From positions 1 to 64,000 of the forward strand of contig JAJEGH010000033.1 of assembly GCA_022819985.1 (NCBI GenBank): a stretch of DNA of 64,000 nt, in the 5' to 3' direction. The DNA is from Alphaproteobacteria bacterium (GTDB taxonomy: Bacteria; Pseudomonadota; Alphaproteobacteria; Bin65). This document shows, piece after piece, positions 1 to 10,322 of the stretch. Position 1 is the first letter of the stretch; every line of letters begins with the position of its first letter. The notes beneath the pieces were generated by a model. The model was not told where the DNA came from. It worked only from the letters and a program-made list of their open reading frames with translations, and did no database searches. Both the position numbers and the translations under genes were made by a program.

Positions 1-177
1 CAGGCGGGCCAGGTACAGGCGGGGGACGCGGAGGACGCCCCGTTCGCGCCGGTCGCGCCGCCGGCGGACGCCGTACCCTGCGCCGCCGCGCCCCCGCCCC
101 GGGAGCCCCGGGCGGCCCACCGGCACAACGGCAGCGCCGCAGCCCTGCAGAACGGAGCCCGGCATGACAATTCATGA
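1..177 (+). CDS. Possible C-terminal tail of an Ala/Pro-rich protein (partial, cut by window start)
   Basis: Frame 1 is open from the first base to a TGA at 175-177, giving 58 residues very rich in Ala and Pro (for example APVAPPADAV) and ending ARHDNS. No domain can be recognised. In DNA this GC-rich an open stretch of this size can occur by chance, and the last codons run into the CATGAC repeats at 163-182, so the true end could lie elsewhere. It may be the low-complexity end of a longer protein whose body lies before the window. Confidence 0.3.
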   Translation, partial: QAGQVQAGDAEDAPFAPVAPPADAVPCAAAPPPREPRAAHRHNGSAAALQNGARHDNS

Positions 178-182
178 CATAC
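163..182. repeat. Two tandem 10-bp CATGAC units (copy A)
   Basis: CATGACAATT and CATGACATAC stand head to tail with a 10-bp period, followed by CCGACAC. The same arrangement recurs at 341-380 with four units. One helical turn per unit would place a bound protein on one face of the DNA. No known operator is matched with confidence. Confidence 0.6.
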
Positions 183-200
183 CCGACACCCCTCTCCTGT

Positions 201-296
201 CACCCCGGACGGAGCGCAGCGACGATCCGGGGTCCAGGGCCGCAGGCGAAGACCGTGCCGGGCGCCTCTGGACGCCGGATCGAGTCCGGCGTGGCA
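201..296. repeat. REP-like pair of inverted repeats
   Basis: Two adjacent imperfect palindromes are visible. The first pairs CACCCCGGA at 201-209 with TCCGGGGTC near 226-234, around a centre GCGCAGCGAC. The second is GACGCCGGA-TCGA-GTCCGGCGT at about 271-292. This style, a CCGGA/TCCGG palindrome around GAGCGCAGC or ATCGAGT, is familiar from dispersed intergenic repeats in alphaproteobacteria. That class assignment is from memory and not from a search. Confidence 0.55.
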
Positions 297-340
297 CTGT
301 AGTATTGCGGTCGGCGCACGTCCGAAACGCCACGACCGAT

Positions 341-380
341 CATGACGTTTCATGACAAATCATGACGTTTCATGACATAT
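341..380. repeat. Four tandem 10-bp CATGAC units (copy B)
   Basis: The units begin at 341, 351, 361 and 371, each CATGAC followed by GTTT, AAAT, GTTT and ATAT. The last unit continues into CCCGACAC, matching the junction after copy A. Read on the other strand the core is GTCATG every 10 bp. This resembles a Pho-box core (TGTCAT), but Pho boxes have an 11-bp period, so that reading is weak. Confidence 0.65.
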
Positions 381-543
381 CCCGACACTCCCGCATCGGG
401 GGCCTCCGGCAAGTTTCGGGGCGGGTTTCGGCTATCGCCGGGCCGGGATCGGTGATACCACCGGCGCAGCGCGCAAAACCGGAGCCGCCCCGCAACGATC
501 TGCGACTCTGCCCTGCGCGCCGCCTGACATTCCGGGAATTTCG

Positions 544-948
544 ATGGGCGATGTACCGACCGCGGACTGGATGGAGCGCTACCGGGAGCGGGTCAACGCG
601 GACCCGGAGATGGCCGTCATCGGCGACTGGTTCTCGCTCGACTTCAAACTGTCCTTCGAAGGCGACGCCTGGCTGCTCTCGGTGCGCGAGGGGCGTATCG
701 AGGACATCGTGCATCGCCCGCGTTTCGACCGGCCGGCGCGGTTCACGATCTCCGCACCGATGCGGGTCTGGGCGAAGTTCATCCGGCCGGACCCGGAGCC
801 GCTGTACCACGATTTCTTCGCCATGCTGATGCGGGTGCCGGACTTCGAGCTCGACGGCGATTCCCTCGCCGCGATGCAGAACGCGCGCGCCCTGCACCGC
901 ATGATGAACATTCTCAAGACGATGGAGCCGCTCGATGGCCGATCTTGA
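544..948 (+). CDS. SCP2-like sterol-carrier domain protein
   Basis: This encodes a 134-residue soluble protein with no signal peptide or membrane segment. The middle and end (SFEGDAWLLSVREGRIEDI, then an acidic and hydrophobic helix with FFAMLMRVPDFELDGD) resemble the SCP2-type lipid-binding fold, in which a small domain carries hydrophobic ligands. The stop overlaps the start of the alpha/beta hydrolase at 935 by 14 bases, so the two are probably translated together and may handle the same hydrophobic or aromatic-acid substrate. The fold call rests on pattern only. An unrelated small conserved family is the main alternative. Confidence 0.6.
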   Translation: MGDVPTADWMERYRERVNADPEMAVIGDWFSLDFKLSFEGDAWLLSVREGRIEDIVHRPRFDRPARFTISAPMRVWAKFIRPDPEPLYHDFFAMLMRVPDFELDGDSLAAMQNARALHRMMNILKTMEPLDGRS

Positions 949-1771
949 GCCGGTGGTCGGCCGCTATCTCAACCTGTTGAGCGGCGGGCGCCGCTACCGG
1001 ATCTATTACGAGGAGGCGGGCGAAGGCAGGCCGCTGATCTGCCTGCATACGGCGGGCGCCGACAGCCGGCAGTTCCGCCACGTTCTCAACGATGCGGAAA
1101 TCGCCGGCCGGTTTCGTGTGCTCGCCTTCGACCTTCCCTTCCACGGGCGTTCGAACCCGCCCGACGGATGGTGGCTGGAGAAATACCGCCTCACCATGGA
1201 GGTCTATCTCGGCCTGATCCGCGATTTCTGGCGCGCGCTCGGGCTCGAACGCCCGGTAGTGATGGGCTGCTCGATGGGCGGCGCGATCGTGCTCAAGGTC
1301 GCCGCCGACCACCAGGACGAGATTACCGGCATCGTCGGGCTGGAAAGCACCGCCTTCGCCGAGGGACGCGACAACGACTTCCTGCACCATCCGGCGATCC
1401 ACGGCGGCGAGCTCGCGGCCTGCTACACCTACGGGCTCAACGGCCCGGACTCGCCGGAGGCCGGCTGCCGCGAGAACTGGTGGTACTACAGCCAGTCCGG
1501 GCCGGGGGTCTACAAAGGCGACGTCTGGTATTACTGCGAGGACTGGGACGCGCGCGAGGACATCCGGCGGATCGACACCAACCGCTGCAAGGTCTCGCTG
1601 CTGACCGGCGAATACGACTATTCGGCGACGCCGGAGATGACGCGGGCCGTAGCGGAGTCGATCCCCGGCTGCCGCTTTACCGTCATGAAAGGGATCGGGC
1701 ACTTCCCGATGATCGAGAACTACGCGCTGTTCCGCGGCTACCTGCTCGAAGAGCTGGCGAGGATGGCCTAG
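935..1771 (+). CDS. Alpha/beta hydrolase
   Basis: A 278-residue alpha/beta hydrolase of usual length. It shows the oxyanion-hole region LHTAG (37-41), the nucleophile elbow GCSMGG with Ser113, an acid candidate Asp228 in GEYDYS and the catalytic His256 in GIGHFPM. The Trp/Tyr-rich cap region at 180-205 suggests a sizeable hydrophobic or aromatic substrate. Members of this branch include C-C bond hydrolases and esterases, and the sequence alone does not say which. It overlaps the SCP2-like gene by 14 bases and so shares its transcript. No signal peptide is seen, so it acts in the cytoplasm. Confidence 0.88.
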   Translation: MADLEPVVGRYLNLLSGGRRYRIYYEEAGEGRPLICLHTAGADSRQFRHVLNDAEIAGRFRVLAFDLPFHGRSNPPDGWWLEKYRLTMEVYLGLIRDFWRALGLERPVVMGCSMGGAIVLKVAADHQDEITGIVGLESTAFAEGRDNDFLHHPAIHGGELAACYTYGLNGPDSPEAGCRENWWYYSQSGPGVYKGDVWYYCEDWDAREDIRRIDTNRCKVSLLTGEYDYSATPEMTRAVAESIPGCRFTVMKGIGHFPMIENYALFRGYLLEELARMA

Positions 1772-1803
1772 GCTCCATAGCAGGTCTTGTGAGGATTGGG
1801 GCG

Positions 1804-2664
1804 ATGCCGCAGGAAGCGAACGAATCGGCCTGGCGGTCGACCTACGAGATATGGCTCGCCGCGCTGGACAATACGTTCCGGGAGATGGTCGAAGCGGCCG
1901 CCGCATTCGTTCCCGGCGCAGTCGGCGCGGCGCTGCTTCTGCTCGCCGGTTGGCTCGTCGCGATCGCGCTGAGGGCGTCTATCGCCCGGTTCGGAACCGG
2001 AATCGACCGCGTGATCGACACCGCGCGCCACCGGATAGGCCAATCGCAGACCGAACTGCGTTGGCCGATCTCGCGGATCCTGGCCCACTGCGCCTACTGG
2101 CTGGCGATCGTATTCTTCCTCGCCGCAGCGTCCAAAGTGCTGGCCCTTCCGGGACTGGTCGACATCTTCGCCCAGCTTTTGCTTTATCTGCCGCTGCTGC
2201 TGGTCTGGGCGGCGGCTGTGTTCGCGGTCTATGTGGCGAGCGGCCTGGTCTCCAGCGGCGTCGCCTCGGCGGCGCGCTCGGCCGGTCTTTCCAACCCGGA
2301 ACTCCTGGGGCGGCTGGCGAGGGTCGTCGTCCTCGTTTTCGCGGGCATCATCGCAGCGGGCCAGATCGGGATCGACGTGGCCCTGCTCGTCAACGTGGTT
2401 ACCATCGCAACGGCGGTGCTTCTCGGCGGCGGCGCGCTGGCGTTCGGAATCGGAGCGGCCGGCGCAGCCGGCAACCTGATTGCGGCGCACTATGTCCGCC
2501 GGAACTACCGCGTGGGACAGCGTGTCGCCGTGGGCTCCCTCGAAGGAGAGATCCTGGAAATCACCAACTCGACTGTCGTGCTCGACACCGAGCAGGGCCG
2601 CGCGACGGTTCCGGCCCGGCTGTTCGACGAACAGACCTCGATCCTCCGCGACCCGGACGCCTGA
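1804..2664 (+). CDS. MscS-family (small-conductance mechanosensitive) channel-like protein
   Basis: A 286-residue inner membrane protein. Hydrophobic segments lie near 37-57, 92-112, 120-143, 172-190 and 195-222. The last is a Gly/Ala-rich pore-type helix (GGGALAFGIGAAGAAGN), followed by the MscS beta domain at 233-272 (YRVGQRVAVGSLEGEI, then a Thr-Val-Pro-Ala strand). The C-terminal cytoplasmic domain is short, so it is a minimal member. ATG 1804 was chosen because the upstream part of the open frame overlaps the hydrolase gene. One base separates its stop from the MgtE-N-like gene, which suggests a joint role in ion or osmotic balance. Confidence 0.85.
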   Translation: MPQEANESAWRSTYEIWLAALDNTFREMVEAAAAFVPGAVGAALLLLAGWLVAIALRASIARFGTGIDRVIDTARHRIGQSQTELRWPISRILAHCAYWLAIVFFLAAASKVLALPGLVDIFAQLLLYLPLLLVWAAAVFAVYVASGLVSSGVASAARSAGLSNPELLGRLARVVVLVFAGIIAAGQIGIDVALLVNVVTIATAVLLGGGALAFGIGAAGAAGNLIAAHYVRRNYRVGQRVAVGSLEGEILEITNSTVVLDTEQGRATVPARLFDEQTSILRDPDA

Positions 2665-2665
2665 C

Positions 2666-3484
2666 ATGCCCGGTCCGGTAGTATCCCAATTCATCGAGGC
2701 TTTCCCCCTGGATGCGGCCCGCGTTCTGGAACGGGCCGATCCCGGGCCGGCCGCGCAGATCCTTTCGGAATTGCCGTCCTCCGCCGCAGCGGCGGTGCTC
2801 CGGGCCGCGCTGCCGGACGCCGCGGCGCGGATGCTTGCGCGGATGCCGGCGGATGCCGCGGCCGGACCGGTCTCGCAATTACCCGTGGATCTGGCCGCGC
2901 CGCTCCTGCTCCGTCTCGGCCGGGCAGAGCGTGGAGCGTTGATGAAGGCCCTGCCCGCGCGGGCATCGGCGCGGTTGTCCATGGCACTGCGATTTTCCCC
3001 GAGAAGCGTAGGTTCCCTCATCGACCCCGACATCGTCACGGTACGGCCGGAGACGAGCATCGGAGAAGCGGTCGAGTTGGCTCGCCGCGCCCCCAAGTCG
3101 CTGCGCAAATACCTGTATGTCCTGGACGAAGATCAGCGCCTTGCAGGTGTCGTGGACGTGCGCGACTGCCTTCTCCAGAACGCCGCACGGCCGATGCGGG
3201 AAGTCCAGCGGGCCGAACCGGTCGCGCTGCGGGCCGGCGCCGGTCTCCGACAGGCGAGCCTCATGGAGGCATGGGAGCGGTTCGACATTCTCCCGGCGAC
3301 GGATCGTCGGGGTGTGTTCCTCGGCGTCGTGCGCCGGACAGCCTTGCTCCGCGCAATTGCCGAATCGGGTGTTCCGGCGCTCAATGACGATCTCGGGGAT
3401 CTGGCTCTCGATCTTGCAGAACTCTACTGGCGGACAGCGTACTTCTTCCTCGCCGGCCCGGCGAAGGACGGACGGCGAGGCTGA
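2666..3484 (+). CDS. Soluble MgtE N-domain / CBS-pair protein without a channel domain
   Basis: A 272-residue protein whose first 110 residues are helical Ala/Leu-rich repeats of the MgtE N-type (for example ILSELPSSAAAAVLRAAL). A CBS-pair region follows at about 115-235 (SLIDPDIVTVRPETSIGEAVELA and VLDEDQRLAGVVDVRDCL). There is no transmembrane domain, so it is the cytosolic half of an MgtE channel standing alone. It starts one base after the MscS-like gene and ends 17 bases before a complete MgtE. Known MgtE N/CBS domains sense Mg2+ and nucleotides and gate the pore. This protein may pair with the full MgtE or sense Mg2+ separately. Confidence 0.75.
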   Translation: MPGPVVSQFIEAFPLDAARVLERADPGPAAQILSELPSSAAAAVLRAALPDAAARMLARMPADAAAGPVSQLPVDLAAPLLLRLGRAERGALMKALPARASARLSMALRFSPRSVGSLIDPDIVTVRPETSIGEAVELARRAPKSLRKYLYVLDEDQRLAGVVDVRDCLLQNAARPMREVQRAEPVALRAGAGLRQASLMEAWERFDILPATDRRGVFLGVVRRTALLRAIAESGVPALNDDLGDLALDLAELYWRTAYFFLAGPAKDGRRG

Positions 3485-3501
3485 AACGCCTTCGGGGGAG
3501 G

Positions 3502-4827
3502 ATGCCAATGACCGACACCACCAGAAACGAAACCTCCGAAACCGAACGAAGTCTGGAAGAGGCCTTCATTTTGAGCCACCCCGCCGCAGCGGCCGACTCG
3601 CTCGAACTGCTGGAGACGGCGGACCAGGTCGCGATCTTCGAACGCCAGCCCGTCCCCGCGATGCTGACGGTCTGGGGGCGCCTCTCCCCCGATATCGCCG
3701 GGAGGCTGCTGGCGGCGCTGCCCCGGCCGGTCGCGGTCGAGACGATGCGAAAGCTCGATCCCGGCCGACTTGCGCGCATCCTCGCCGCGTTCGAGGAAGA
3801 CGAACGCAAAGAATTCCTGTCGCTCGTCGCCGAACGCACCGCGAAGGAAGTGCGTTCCCTCCTGCAATACCCGCCCGACCGCGCCGGCGCGACGATGGAT
3901 ACAAACGTCGAACTGTTCCGACAGTCCGGCACCGTCGCCGACATGCGCGCGCGGCTGCGCCGGAACCGCAGACCCGGCCGGACCGGCTGTTTCGCGGTCG
4001 ATGCCGACAACCGTCTCGCCGGCTGGGTGACCATGCAGGACATCGCGCTCGCCGAGCCCGAAGAGCGCATCGGGAATCTGATCCGGCCGGTCAGCGGATC
4101 GGTCGATCCGATGGCGACGATGGAGGAAGTCGGCGAGTTTTTGGAGCGGAATCCCCTGGCAGACCTGGCGGTGGTCGACCTCGACGGCCGGTTGCTGGGT
4201 GCGATCCGCCATGCTTCGGTGGTCGAAGCCGAGTTGGAGCGCGCGAGCCTCGGCATTCAAACCATGGTGGGCGTGAGCAGGGACGAACGGGCGACCTCGA
4301 CGGTCCCGTTCGCCGTGCGTAAGCGCCTGCCCTGGCTTGAGATCAACCTGCTCACCGCCTTCGTCGCAGCCGCGGTCGTCGGGCTGTTCGAGAGCACCAT
4401 CGCCCAGTATACCGCGCTGGCGGTGCTGCTCCCGGTGGTCGCCGGACAGTCGGGAAACACCGGCGCCCAGGCGCTCGCGGTAACCATGCGCGGTCTCGCG
4501 CTGCGCGAGATCCGGCCCGCGCAGTGGTTCCGGGTCGTCGCCAAGGAAGCGAATGTCGGCCTGTTGAACGGCGTTGCGGTGGCGCTGACGACCGCGGTCG
4601 GGGTGTATGTTTGGAGCGGCTCGGACGGGCTCGCCTATATCATCGCGGCCTCGATGGTGGTCTCGATGGCGATCGCGGGCATCTCGGGCGCGGCCATCCC
4701 GATCCTGCTGACGGTCCTTCGCCAGGACCCCGCTCAATCGTCCTCCATCGTGCTCACAACGATCACCGACGTCGCCGGTTTCTTCAGCTTTCTCGGCATC
4801 GCGACGCTGCTCGCGGGGCTGATCTAG
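3502..4827 (+). CDS. mgtE: MgtE-family magnesium transporter
   Basis: 441 residues, the usual MgtE plan: helical N domain (1-130), CBS pair (about 130-260) and a membrane domain of about five helices from 275 on. The family signature PVVAGQSGNTGAQALAV lies near residue 311. Activity is entry of Mg2+ (or Co2+) through the inner membrane, closed when the cytoplasmic domain is filled with Mg2+. GGGGGAGG upstream of ATG 3502 is a strong ribosome binding site. It is the last of three rightward ion-related genes. Confidence 0.93.
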   Translation: MPMTDTTRNETSETERSLEEAFILSHPAAAADSLELLETADQVAIFERQPVPAMLTVWGRLSPDIAGRLLAALPRPVAVETMRKLDPGRLARILAAFEEDERKEFLSLVAERTAKEVRSLLQYPPDRAGATMDTNVELFRQSGTVADMRARLRRNRRPGRTGCFAVDADNRLAGWVTMQDIALAEPEERIGNLIRPVSGSVDPMATMEEVGEFLERNPLADLAVVDLDGRLLGAIRHASVVEAELERASLGIQTMVGVSRDERATSTVPFAVRKRLPWLEINLLTAFVAAAVVGLFESTIAQYTALAVLLPVVAGQSGNTGAQALAVTMRGLALREIRPAQWFRVVAKEANVGLLNGVAVALTTAVGVYVWSGSDGLAYIIAASMVVSMAIAGISGAAIPILLTVLRQDPAQSSSIVLTTITDVAGFFSFLGIATLLAGLI

Positions 4828-4906
4828 TGCGGCGTGGGAACCGAGACGCGAATTTCGGTCGGGTGTCTTCCGGCGACCGGGCTCGATCCCTTGGAACCCA
4901 AATGTG

Positions 4907-5082
4907 TCAACAGGTTGGAACGCGGATCTGCGGCGCAGCCCAGGTATCGAAGGTCTCGACCCCGGTGTTGCGGAACTCGCCGGCGTTCCGGGTCACAACG
5001 GCGAGCCCGCGCGCGACTGCCGCAGCCGCATCGTTTCGGAGACGACGCTCGTGTCGATCAAACACGCCAGCGAGGCAGTCAT
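4907..5082 (-). pseudogene. Remnant of a VapC-type PIN-domain toxin (internal deletion plus frameshift)
   Basis: On the minus strand an ATG at 5082 opens MTASLACLIDTSVVSETMR, the classic start of a VapC/FitB PIN nuclease with its first catalytic Asp. That frame stops at 4993. In another frame, ending at 4907, comes AAAAVARGLAVVTRNAGEF followed by RNTGVETFDTW, the classic PIN C-terminus with the TRN motif. The roughly 80 residues normally between these ends are missing and the frame has shifted, so it cannot make an active nuclease. No intact antitoxin frame is visible upstream. The rest of the gap (4828-4906 and 5083-5156) shows nothing else. Confidence 0.75.
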
Positions 5083-5156
5083 TCCTCATCCTCATGGAGA
5101 ACAAAAGCGGTTCGTGGCCGCGACGGGCCGGAGCCGCGCCATCGTCGCCGCCGGCC

Positions 5157-6335
5157 CTAGTGGCTCAGTTCCTTGATCGCCTCGTCGAGCCCCTGGAGGG
5201 TCAGTTCGAACATGCGGCGCTCGAAAATGTCGCCGATCATGCCGATCGAGGGGGTGTACTGCCAGTGCCGCCGGGGCACCGGGTTCAGCCAGACGCAGTG
5301 GGTGAAGGTCTGGACGATGCGGTTGAGCCAGACTTCGCCCGCCTCTTCGTTCCAGTATTCCACCGACCCGCCCGGCATGGCGATCTCGTAGGGGCTCATG
5401 GAGGCGTCGCCGACGAAGATCGCCTTGTAGTCGCTGCCGTAGGTATGGAGCATGTCCCAGGTCTGCATCGGATCGCTGTTGCGCCGGCGGTTGTCCTCCC
5501 AGACATAGTCGTAGAGGCAGTTGTGGAAGTAATAATATTGCAGATGCTTGAACTCGGTCTTGCAGGCCGAGAACAGCTCCTCGCAGACCTTGACGTGCGG
5601 GCTCATCGAGCCGCCGACATCGAAGAAGATCAGCACCTTCACGGCGTTGTGCCGCTCCGGCACCATCCTGATATCGAGCCAACCCTGCTTGGCGGTCGAA
5701 TGGATCGTGTCCGGCAGGTCGAGTTCGTCGGCCGCGCCCTCCCGCGCGAAGCGGCGCAGCTTGCGCAGGGCGACCTTGATGTTGCGCGTGCCCAGTTCGA
5801 CCGAATCGTCGAGATTGCGGAATTCGCGCTTGTCCCACACCTTGACGGCCGAGAAGTTGCGGTTGCCGTCCTGGCCGATGCGCACGCCCTCCGGATTATA
5901 GCCGTAGGCGCCGTAGGGGCTCTTGCCCGCCGTGCCGATCCACTTGTTGCCGCCCTGGTGCCGGCCCTTCTGCTCTTCCAGGCGCTTCTTGAGTTCCTCC
6001 ATGAGCTTCTCCCAGCCGCCCATGGCCTCGATCTCGGCCTTCTCCTCCTCCGTCAGGTGGAGCTCGGCCATCTTGCGCAGCCAGTCCTCCGGGATGTTGG
6101 CCGGATCGAACAGCTCGGAGAGCATCTCCAGCCCCTTGAAGACGTGGCCGAACACCCGGTCGAACTTGTCCAGGTTGCGCTCGTCCTTCACCAGCGCCGA
6201 CCGGGAGAGATAGTAAAAATCGTCGACCCGGCAGTCGGCCAGCCCCCGCTTCACCGCTTCGAGCAGCAGCAGATATTCCTTCATGCTGACCGGCAGGTGG
6301 GCCTTGCGCAGTTCGAGGAAAAACGTCGTGAACAT
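5157..6335 (-). CDS. CoxE-like von Willebrand factor A domain protein
   Basis: 392 residues, cytoplasmic, with a charged helical first half and a C-terminal VWA domain. The metal site motif is Asp239-Val-Gly-Gly-Ser243-Met-Ser245 (FFDVGGSMS), with Gly where many VWA proteins have Ser. This matches my memory of the CoxE-like group, which also shares CEELFSACKTEFKHLQ and YYFHNCLYDYVW. Such proteins typically work with MoxR-type AAA+ ATPases in assembling metal centres or complexes, but no MoxR gene is in the window. It is transcribed away from the OYE gene across an AT-rich palindrome. Confidence 0.85.
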   Translation of the reverse strand: MFTTFFLELRKAHLPVSMKEYLLLLEAVKRGLADCRVDDFYYLSRSALVKDERNLDKFDRVFGHVFKGLEMLSELFDPANIPEDWLRKMAELHLTEEEKAEIEAMGGWEKLMEELKKRLEEQKGRHQGGNKWIGTAGKSPYGAYGYNPEGVRIGQDGNRNFSAVKVWDKREFRNLDDSVELGTRNIKVALRKLRRFAREGAADELDLPDTIHSTAKQGWLDIRMVPERHNAVKVLIFFDVGGSMSPHVKVCEELFSACKTEFKHLQYYYFHNCLYDYVWEDNRRRNSDPMQTWDMLHTYGSDYKAIFVGDASMSPYEIAMPGGSVEYWNEEAGEVWLNRIVQTFTHCVWLNPVPRRHWQYTPSIGMIGDIFERRMFELTLQGLDEAIKELSH

Positions 6336-6505
6336 GCCTTGCGTCGCATTTCGGCGCCCACGGGCGGGCAGCGCGGCCGGGGCCGGGTTGGCCGGGACCG
6401 TTCGACCATAAGGAGCGCCGGCCCGTCAACCGGAACGGACCGTGCCGGATCGTCCGGTCTGCCGACCCGGTTCCGGCATCTGCCGAATGCCTTACCGGTT
6501 GCATT

Positions 6506-6548
6506 GCAATTAGTTTATATCTAAAATATTTAGACCTAAACTAATTGC
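6506..6548. promoter_or_regulatory. AT-rich nested palindrome, probable operator/promoter
   Basis: GCAATTAGTTTA at 6506-6517 is the exact reverse complement of TAAACTAATTGC at 6537-6548. Inside lies a second perfect pair, TCTAAA (6520-6525) and TTTAGA (6529-6534), and TTTAG-AC-CTAAA at 6529-6540 is itself symmetric. A 43-bp island this AT-rich and this symmetric, in GC-rich DNA between divergent genes, looks like tandem operator sites of a dimeric repressor (MarR, GntR or TetR type). The OYE-type gene starts 63 bases downstream. Confidence 0.7.
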
Positions 6549-6610
6549 GGTCGGCTTCCCTGGGGCGGGATCGGCTCGGGAAGCCGGCCGGCTGCCGGAG
6601 TGGCGATGCG

Positions 6611-9262
<2,652 letters not shown>

Positions 9263-9278
9263 CCGGCCGCCGGCGCCG

Positions 9279-9306
9279 GCCGGCGCGAGAAATTCTTTGC
9301 GCCGGC
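9279..9306. other. GC-rich stem-loop between pobA-like and 3HAO-like genes
   Basis: GCCGGCGC (9279-9286) pairs exactly with GCGCCGGC (9299-9306). The loop GAGAAATTCTTT can itself pair AGAA with TTCT. There is no T-run after it, so it is not a typical terminator. It may stabilise or process the mRNA between the two genes. Confidence 0.5.
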
Positions 9307-9357
9307 GCCGGTCCGCTGCATACGATGGCACCGGACATTCGGGACGGAGGGCTCGAT

Positions 9358-9873
9358 ATGTTACCCATGCCAGTCGGCGATCTGCACGCCATCTCCCGGG
9401 AGCTTGCCGAAACCGGCCGGCGGGTGCATGTGCTATGGCAGGAACCGGAAACGCTGCTGTTCGTCGCCCGCGGCCGCGAATACCGCAGCGAGTTCCACAT
9501 CAACCCGAGTTCCGAGGTCATGTACATGATCTCGGGGCAAATGAACCTGCACTACCGCGACCCGGACGGAAACGAGGACATCCAGGTTCTGAAAGCCGGC
9601 GAGGCGGTCTACACCGCGCCGCTGATCCCCCATTCGCCGCGCTTCCCGCCCGACGCTTTCCTGCTGGTCCAGGAGCGCAAGCGCCGGCCCGGCGAGATCG
9701 ACCGTTTCCAGTGGTTCTGCCCGGAATGCGGCGCTTTCCTGCACGAAGAGGAATTCGTCGTGGTCGACTACGCCCTCGATCCCGTCTCGAAGGCTTATGC
9801 CAATTTCTTCGATATCGAGGCGCACCGCACCTGCAGCGCCTGCGGCCACATCATGCCCGCACCTTCCGAATAG
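9358..9873 (+). CDS. 3-hydroxyanthranilate 3,4-dioxygenase-family ring-cleavage enzyme
   Basis: 171 residues, a cupin-type extradiol dioxygenase. The Fe(II) ligands of the 3HAO family are in place: His47, Glu53 (HINPSSEVMYM) and His92 (PHSPRF). A rubredoxin-like second metal site, Cys121-Pro-Glu-Cys124 and Cys159-Ser-Ala-Cys162, marks the bacterial type. 3HAO opens 3-hydroxyanthranilate; relatives open 4-amino-3-hydroxybenzoate. No other kynurenine-pathway gene is nearby, whereas a pobA-like gene precedes it and a RidA-family gene follows. A role in amino-hydroxybenzoate breakdown therefore seems likelier than NAD synthesis. Confidence 0.88.
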   Translation: MLPMPVGDLHAISRELAETGRRVHVLWQEPETLLFVARGREYRSEFHINPSSEVMYMISGQMNLHYRDPDGNEDIQVLKAGEAVYTAPLIPHSPRFPPDAFLLVQERKRRPGEIDRFQWFCPECGAFLHEEEFVVVDYALDPVSKAYANFFDIEAHRTCSACGHIMPAPSE

Positions 9874-9890
9874 GCTTCCGGGGAACCGCC

Positions 9891-10295
9891 ATGCCCAAGG
9901 AATTCGTCACCTCGGCCGCCGCGCCGACCACCGGCTTCACCGACCGCAAGACCGCCTCGCCGCTCGCCCAGGGCATCCGCTGGGGCAACATGCTGTTCGT
10001 TTCCGGCCAGGGGCCGCTCGACCCGGCGACCAGGGAGGTCGTGTCCGACGACATCCAGGCGCAGACGCGGCAGACGCTGACCAATCTGCAGGGCGTGCTG
10101 ACGGCGGCCGGGGCAACCTTCGCCAACGTCGTCAACATGCGGGTCTGCCTGCGCGATACGGCGGATTTCCCGAAATTCAACGAGGCCTTCACCGAATTCA
10201 TGGCCGGCGAGCGGGTGACGCGCACCTGCATCGGCGGCACGCCGCACCGCAAGGGCGTGAATGTCGAGATCGACTGTATCGCGATGTTCGACTGA
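9891..10295 (+). CDS. RidA/YjgF/YER057c-family protein, probable imine or enamine deaminase
   Basis: 134 residues, typical for RidA. It has the family pattern VSGQGPLDPATREVV, a RVCLRDTADFPKFNEAF stretch and an ending near VEIDCIAMF. The Arg in NMRVCL and Glu in VEIDC correspond to the usual pocket residues. RidA proteins hydrolyse reactive enamines and imines, and some are dedicated 2-aminomuconate-type deaminases beside 3HAO-like dioxygenases. Placement 17 bases after the dioxygenase fits that role. It is the last gene of the rightward set and faces smpB. Confidence 0.88.
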   Translation: MPKEFVTSAAAPTTGFTDRKTASPLAQGIRWGNMLFVSGQGPLDPATREVVSDDIQAQTRQTLTNLQGVLTAAGATFANVVNMRVCLRDTADFPKFNEAFTEFMAGERVTRTCIGGTPHRKGVNVEIDCIAMFD

Positions 10296-10322
10296 GGCCG
10301 GCGCGTACAGGACCGCCCCGCC

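Larger units (their letters stand above)
178..543. other. Gene-free stretch holding repeats
   Basis: This gap holds the second CATGAC unit of copy A, a REP-like pair of inverted repeats (201-296) and the four-unit CATGAC array (341-380). From about 383 to 543 I see no repeat, RNA or coding signal. The open frames here are Arg-rich translations of the repeats and not convincing genes. Confidence 0.6.

Noticed and set aside
341..380. Pho box
   Set aside because: The GTCAT core fits loosely, but the period is 10 and not 11 bp, and no phosphate gene is next to it.
4834..5160. 108-codon plus-strand frame in the gap after mgtE
   Set aside because: Its Arg-rich translation has no family pattern, while the minus strand shows both ends of a VapC protein.
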